Both the position numbers and the translations under genes were made by a program. From the NCBI GenBank assembly GCA_937873145.1, contig CALMVK010000034.1, forward strand, positions 1-36,834: a DNA stretch of 36,834 nucleotides, read 5' to 3'. Each line of letters starts with the position of its first letter. The stretch's first letter is position 1. Under the pieces are notes generated by a model. The model saw only the letters and a program-made list of their open reading frames with translations, did not search any database and was not told where the DNA came from. Shown here one piece after another: positions 33,248 through 36,834 of the stretch. This stretch comes from an uncultured Granulicella sp. Lineage in GTDB: Bacteria; Acidobacteriota; Terriglobia; Terriglobales; Acidobacteriaceae.

Positions 33248-34255
33248 ATGCAGCTTTCCGATCTGGCAGCAACGCTCGGGGCCTCCCTTGAAGGTGACGG
33301 CTCAGCCCAGATCACCGGCGTCTGTGGCATCGAGCATGCTGGCCCCGGTCAGGTTACCTTTGTTTCAAACAAGCGCTATGCGGCGCTCGCCCGCACGACT
33401 CAAGCCAGCGCCATTCTGGTCGAGCCTTCGTTTCCCTCGCTTCCGACGCCTACTCTTCGCGTAGCCGACCCGTATCTCGCCTTCGCCAAGACCATCGAGC
33501 TCTTTTACGAGCCACCCTCCTATTCTCCCGGCATCCATCCCACCGCCGTCATCGCCCCGTCCGCTCACATTGGAGCCCGCGCCCACATCGGCGCCTATGT
33601 TGTCATCGGCGATCACGTCACGCTTGGCGAGGGTGCAATCCTCCACCCCCACGTTGTGCTTTATCCGTATGTTGAAGTTGGCAAAGACTTTACCGCACAC
33701 TCCCATGCCGTCGTCCGGGAGCACTGCCGGATCGGCGACCAGGTCACGCTTCAAAATGGAGCCATCGTCGGTGCCGACGGTTTCGGTTTTGCGCGCATCC
33801 CTGCCGAGCCAGGCCAACCCGCCTGGTACAAAATCCTGCAGTCCGGCCCGGCTGTTCTCGAAGACCACGTCGAGGTTCAGGCCAACGCCTGCGTCGATCG
33901 CGCTTCGGTCGGCGAGACGCGGGTCGGCCGAGGCGCGAAGATTGACAACCTTGTCCAGGTAGGCCATGGCTCGAGCGTCGGCGAGAACACTCTACTCTGC
34001 GCCCAGGTCGGTCTTGCCGGGTCAACCTCGGTGGGCCGCAACGTAATTCTGGCGGGGCAGGTCGGCGTCGCCGGCCACTGCACCATCGGCGATGGCGTTG
34101 TCGCCACCGCACAAAGCGGCATTCCCAACGACGTTGCGCCCGGCAAGATCGTCAGCGGTTATCCAGCCATTGAGAATCGCCAGTGGCTGCGCGCGGTGGC
34201 CCTCTTCAACCGCCTGCCCGGCCACCTGCGCGAGCTGAAGCGCCGGCCAAACTGA
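33248..34255 (+). CDS. lpxD: UDP-3-O-(3-hydroxyacyl)glucosamine N-acyltransferase
   Basis: Transfers a hydroxyacyl chain from ACP to the 2-amino group of UDP-3-acyl-glucosamine, the third step of lipid A synthesis. The 335-residue protein has the N-terminal uridine-binding domain ([20 protein letters not shown] and [17 protein letters not shown]), then a left-handed beta-helix of hexapeptide repeats ([20 protein letters not shown] and on) from about 95. The catalytic histidine is His240 in [14 protein letters not shown]-terminal helix follows ([20 protein letters not shown]). ATG 33248 begins [14 protein letters not shown], the family start; the longer ORF-track version is not credible. lpxA, lpxC and fabZ are not adjacent, which is unlike enterobacteria. 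Confidence 0.94.
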   Translation: MQLSDLAATLGASLEGDGSAQITGVCGIEHAGPGQVTFVSNKRYAALARTTQASAILVEPSFPSLPTPTLRVADPYLAFAKTIELFYEPPSYSPGIHPTAVIAPSAHIGARAHIGAYVVIGDHVTLGEGAILHPHVVLYPYVEVGKDFTAHSHAVVREHCRIGDQVTLQNGAIVGADGFGFARIPAEPGQPAWYKILQSGPAVLEDHVEVQANACVDRASVGETRVGRGAKIDNLVQVGHGSSVGENTLLCAQVGLAGSTSVGRNVILAGQVGVAGHCTIGDGVVATAQSGIPNDVAPGKIVSGYPAIENRQWLRAVALFNRLPGHLRELKRRPN

Positions 34256-34270
34256 CTGGTATCCTTGCAC

Positions 34271-34621
34271 ATGCGCTTCTTCCGCCAGCTGGCCATTGCC
34301 CTCCTGCTCTTCCCTTTGGCCGGCTGCCACTCACACTATATAGATGCCTCGCTGCGCAATCGCACCCAGCAACCGATCAGCCTGGTAGAAGTGGACTACC
34401 CCAGCGCCAGTTTTGGAACCCAGACCCTCGACCCCGGCAAAGAGTATGCCTATCGTTTTAAGGTGCTCGGCTCCGGCGCGCTTAAGCTCATCTATACCGA
34501 TGCCGCGAACCAGGAGCACACTATTCCGGGTCCCGCACTGAGCGAAGGCGACGAAGGACCACTTGTCATCACCGTAACGGCTGCGGGCGTCAGTTGGTCT
34601 CCTCCGGCCAAGAAAAAGTAG
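34271..34621 (+). CDS. Small lipoprotein of unknown function
   Basis: A 116-residue predicted lipoprotein. The N-terminus MRFFRQLAIALLLFPLAGC ends in a lipobox (LAGC), so Cys19 would be lipidated and the protein anchored in a membrane. The mature part is a short beta-rich domain (LRNRTQQPISLVEVDYPSAS, then FKVLGSGALKLIYTDAANQ) that could form a small immunoglobulin-like sandwich; it ends in a basic PPAKKK tail. I do not recognise a family. It begins 15 bp after lpxD with no good ribosome binding site and is probably co-transcribed with it. Confidence 0.8.
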   Translation: MRFFRQLAIALLLFPLAGCHSHYIDASLRNRTQQPISLVEVDYPSASFGTQTLDPGKEYAYRFKVLGSGALKLIYTDAANQEHTIPGPALSEGDEGPLVITVTAAGVSWSPPAKKK

Positions 34622-34755
34622 TTCATACAATCGCTGGTCTTTCACCTCTTTCGTAACCGGTATCATACGGCGTCAGCAGGTGCCTGGTTCTCTATGCAAA
34701 TCTACAAAGAGACGTGACGTTTTACCAGAGTCGCCCTATCTCCATACCCGGTTAG

Positions 34756-36351
<1,596 letters not shown>

Positions 36352-36772
36352 CCCTTGTCGCCTGTCACCTCTACGTTCCCAGAGCCGCTTGGTTGCGAAG
36401 GAACGGCAAAGCAAGGCTCACCATTTTCAACCTTATGATCGCTGTCTAGATTTGGAGGCATACAACGGCTGAACCGAATCCTGTGGGACATCACTCTTCT
36501 GCGCAGCTCCGCGCAGACACGCGTGGTTTTACGCCTAAGTTCGCCCAGGTGATAAATCATCCTGCGTCCTTGCCTGACTTACAGCGCAGGCCGGAACGGG
36601 AAGCTTGCCCTTGTGCCTTTCTTCTGCACCCTTATGCTCGACAAACTCCCTCCCGGAGAGTACGAATGCGAGAAGGCTGTTCTTGATTCAACAGATGGAA
36701 ATCTGGCGAAGCTCGGTCTCACTGTTTCATAACAGCACTCATACAAGAGCGTGATTGTTAGTGATCTTAAAA
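36352..36772. other. Intergenic region without a recognisable gene
   Basis: About 420 bp after the GH1 gene. It should hold the promoter for the gene starting at 36773. I saw no hairpin with T-run, no clear promoter pair, and no ORF with family-like sequence. Confidence 0.45.
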
Positions 36773-36834
36773 GTGCATTTTTGGCGAAACCTCCGTGCGA
36801 CCATCTGCTTGCTGCTGGCTTGTACCGCTGCTTC
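36773..36834 (+). CDS. Start of an exported protein, cut by the window edge
   Basis: The last 62 bases in one frame read as a signal peptide, MHFWRNLRATICLLLACTAA, from a GTG start; GTG 36761 is an alternative. A basic N-region followed by a hydrophobic core and a small-residue end is typical of Sec signals. Only about 20 codons are visible, so neither the product nor the reality of the gene can be confirmed. Confidence 0.4.
   Translation, partial: MHFWRNLRATICLLLACTAA

Noticed and set aside
32830-33330. 166-aa minus-strand ORF before lpxD
   Set aside because: It covers the start of lpxD and the short plus-strand ORF in antisense and shows no recognisable pattern; the plus frames match known beta patterns.

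Overview
The window looks like chromosomal DNA of an acidobacterium of the Terriglobia type. I infer this from GC-rich coding, several families I associate with that group (a YncE-propeller/phosphoesterase fusion, a FecR-domain protein with a glycine-rich tail, an M48-like secreted protein, Tat-exported sugar enzymes) and lpxD, which marks a Gram-negative lipid A maker. No database search was possible, so the taxon is an inference. I saw no rRNA, tRNA, CRISPR array, prophage or intact insertion sequence.

Left edge (1-1300): a decayed REP-associated tyrosine transposase (RAYT), a DUF433/DUF5615 antitoxin-toxin pair whose toxin seems to have lost its start codon, and a small KTSC-like protein. 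1301-3242: an MFS transporter and a YdcZ-type small DMT transporter, both on the minus strand. 3243-7514: a divergent regulatory region, a secreted M48-like protein with a destroyed HExxH motif, an acyltransferase-3 membrane protein, a bidirectional terminator, and a FecR-domain protein on the minus strand. 7896-10673: a Tat-exported TIM-barrel isomerase-like protein, a peroxiredoxin-like protein with an ArsR-type regulator, and an SDR oxidoreductase. 10674-12509: a REP/MITE-like palindromic element, a terminator, and pgi on the minus strand. 12935-13783: an IclR-type regulator.

13915-19317 is a tight four-gene plus-strand cluster: a GT2-GtrA fusion, a GT87-like membrane glycosyltransferase, an SGNH-like protein and an AlgI-like MBOAT acyltransferase. 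It reads as a lipid-linked sugar donor plus glycan mannosylation and O-acylation unit. Facing it is a mannose-6-phosphate isomerase, translationally coupled to a large YncE/phosphoesterase protein. With pgi nearby, the window encodes a possible route from glucose-6-P via fructose-6-P to mannose-6-P next to users of such sugars. The isomerases are not in the same operon.

23389-24471 is a delta-9-type fatty acid desaturase. 24839-29993 is a probable single operon: pdxT, a HEAT-like secreted protein with a likely one-base frameshift, coxB, coxA, coxC and a small CxxC membrane protein. 30016-32644 (minus) holds an NADPH-dependent FMN reductase and a CCA-adding/poly(A) polymerase family protein with a long Lys/Ala/Pro-rich tail. 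32854-36351 (plus) holds a short hypothetical protein, lpxD, a small lipoprotein and a Tat-exported GH1 protein whose acid/base glutamate is methionine. The start of a secreted protein runs off the right edge.

The main theme is unusual active sites in otherwise recognisable families: RAYT HUH, M48 HExxH, the peroxiredoxin-like CxxC, the CuA Glu of coxB and the GH1 acid/base. The best candidates for follow-up are the GH1 protein, the M48-like protein, the nucleotidyltransferase tail and the glycan O-acylation cluster.
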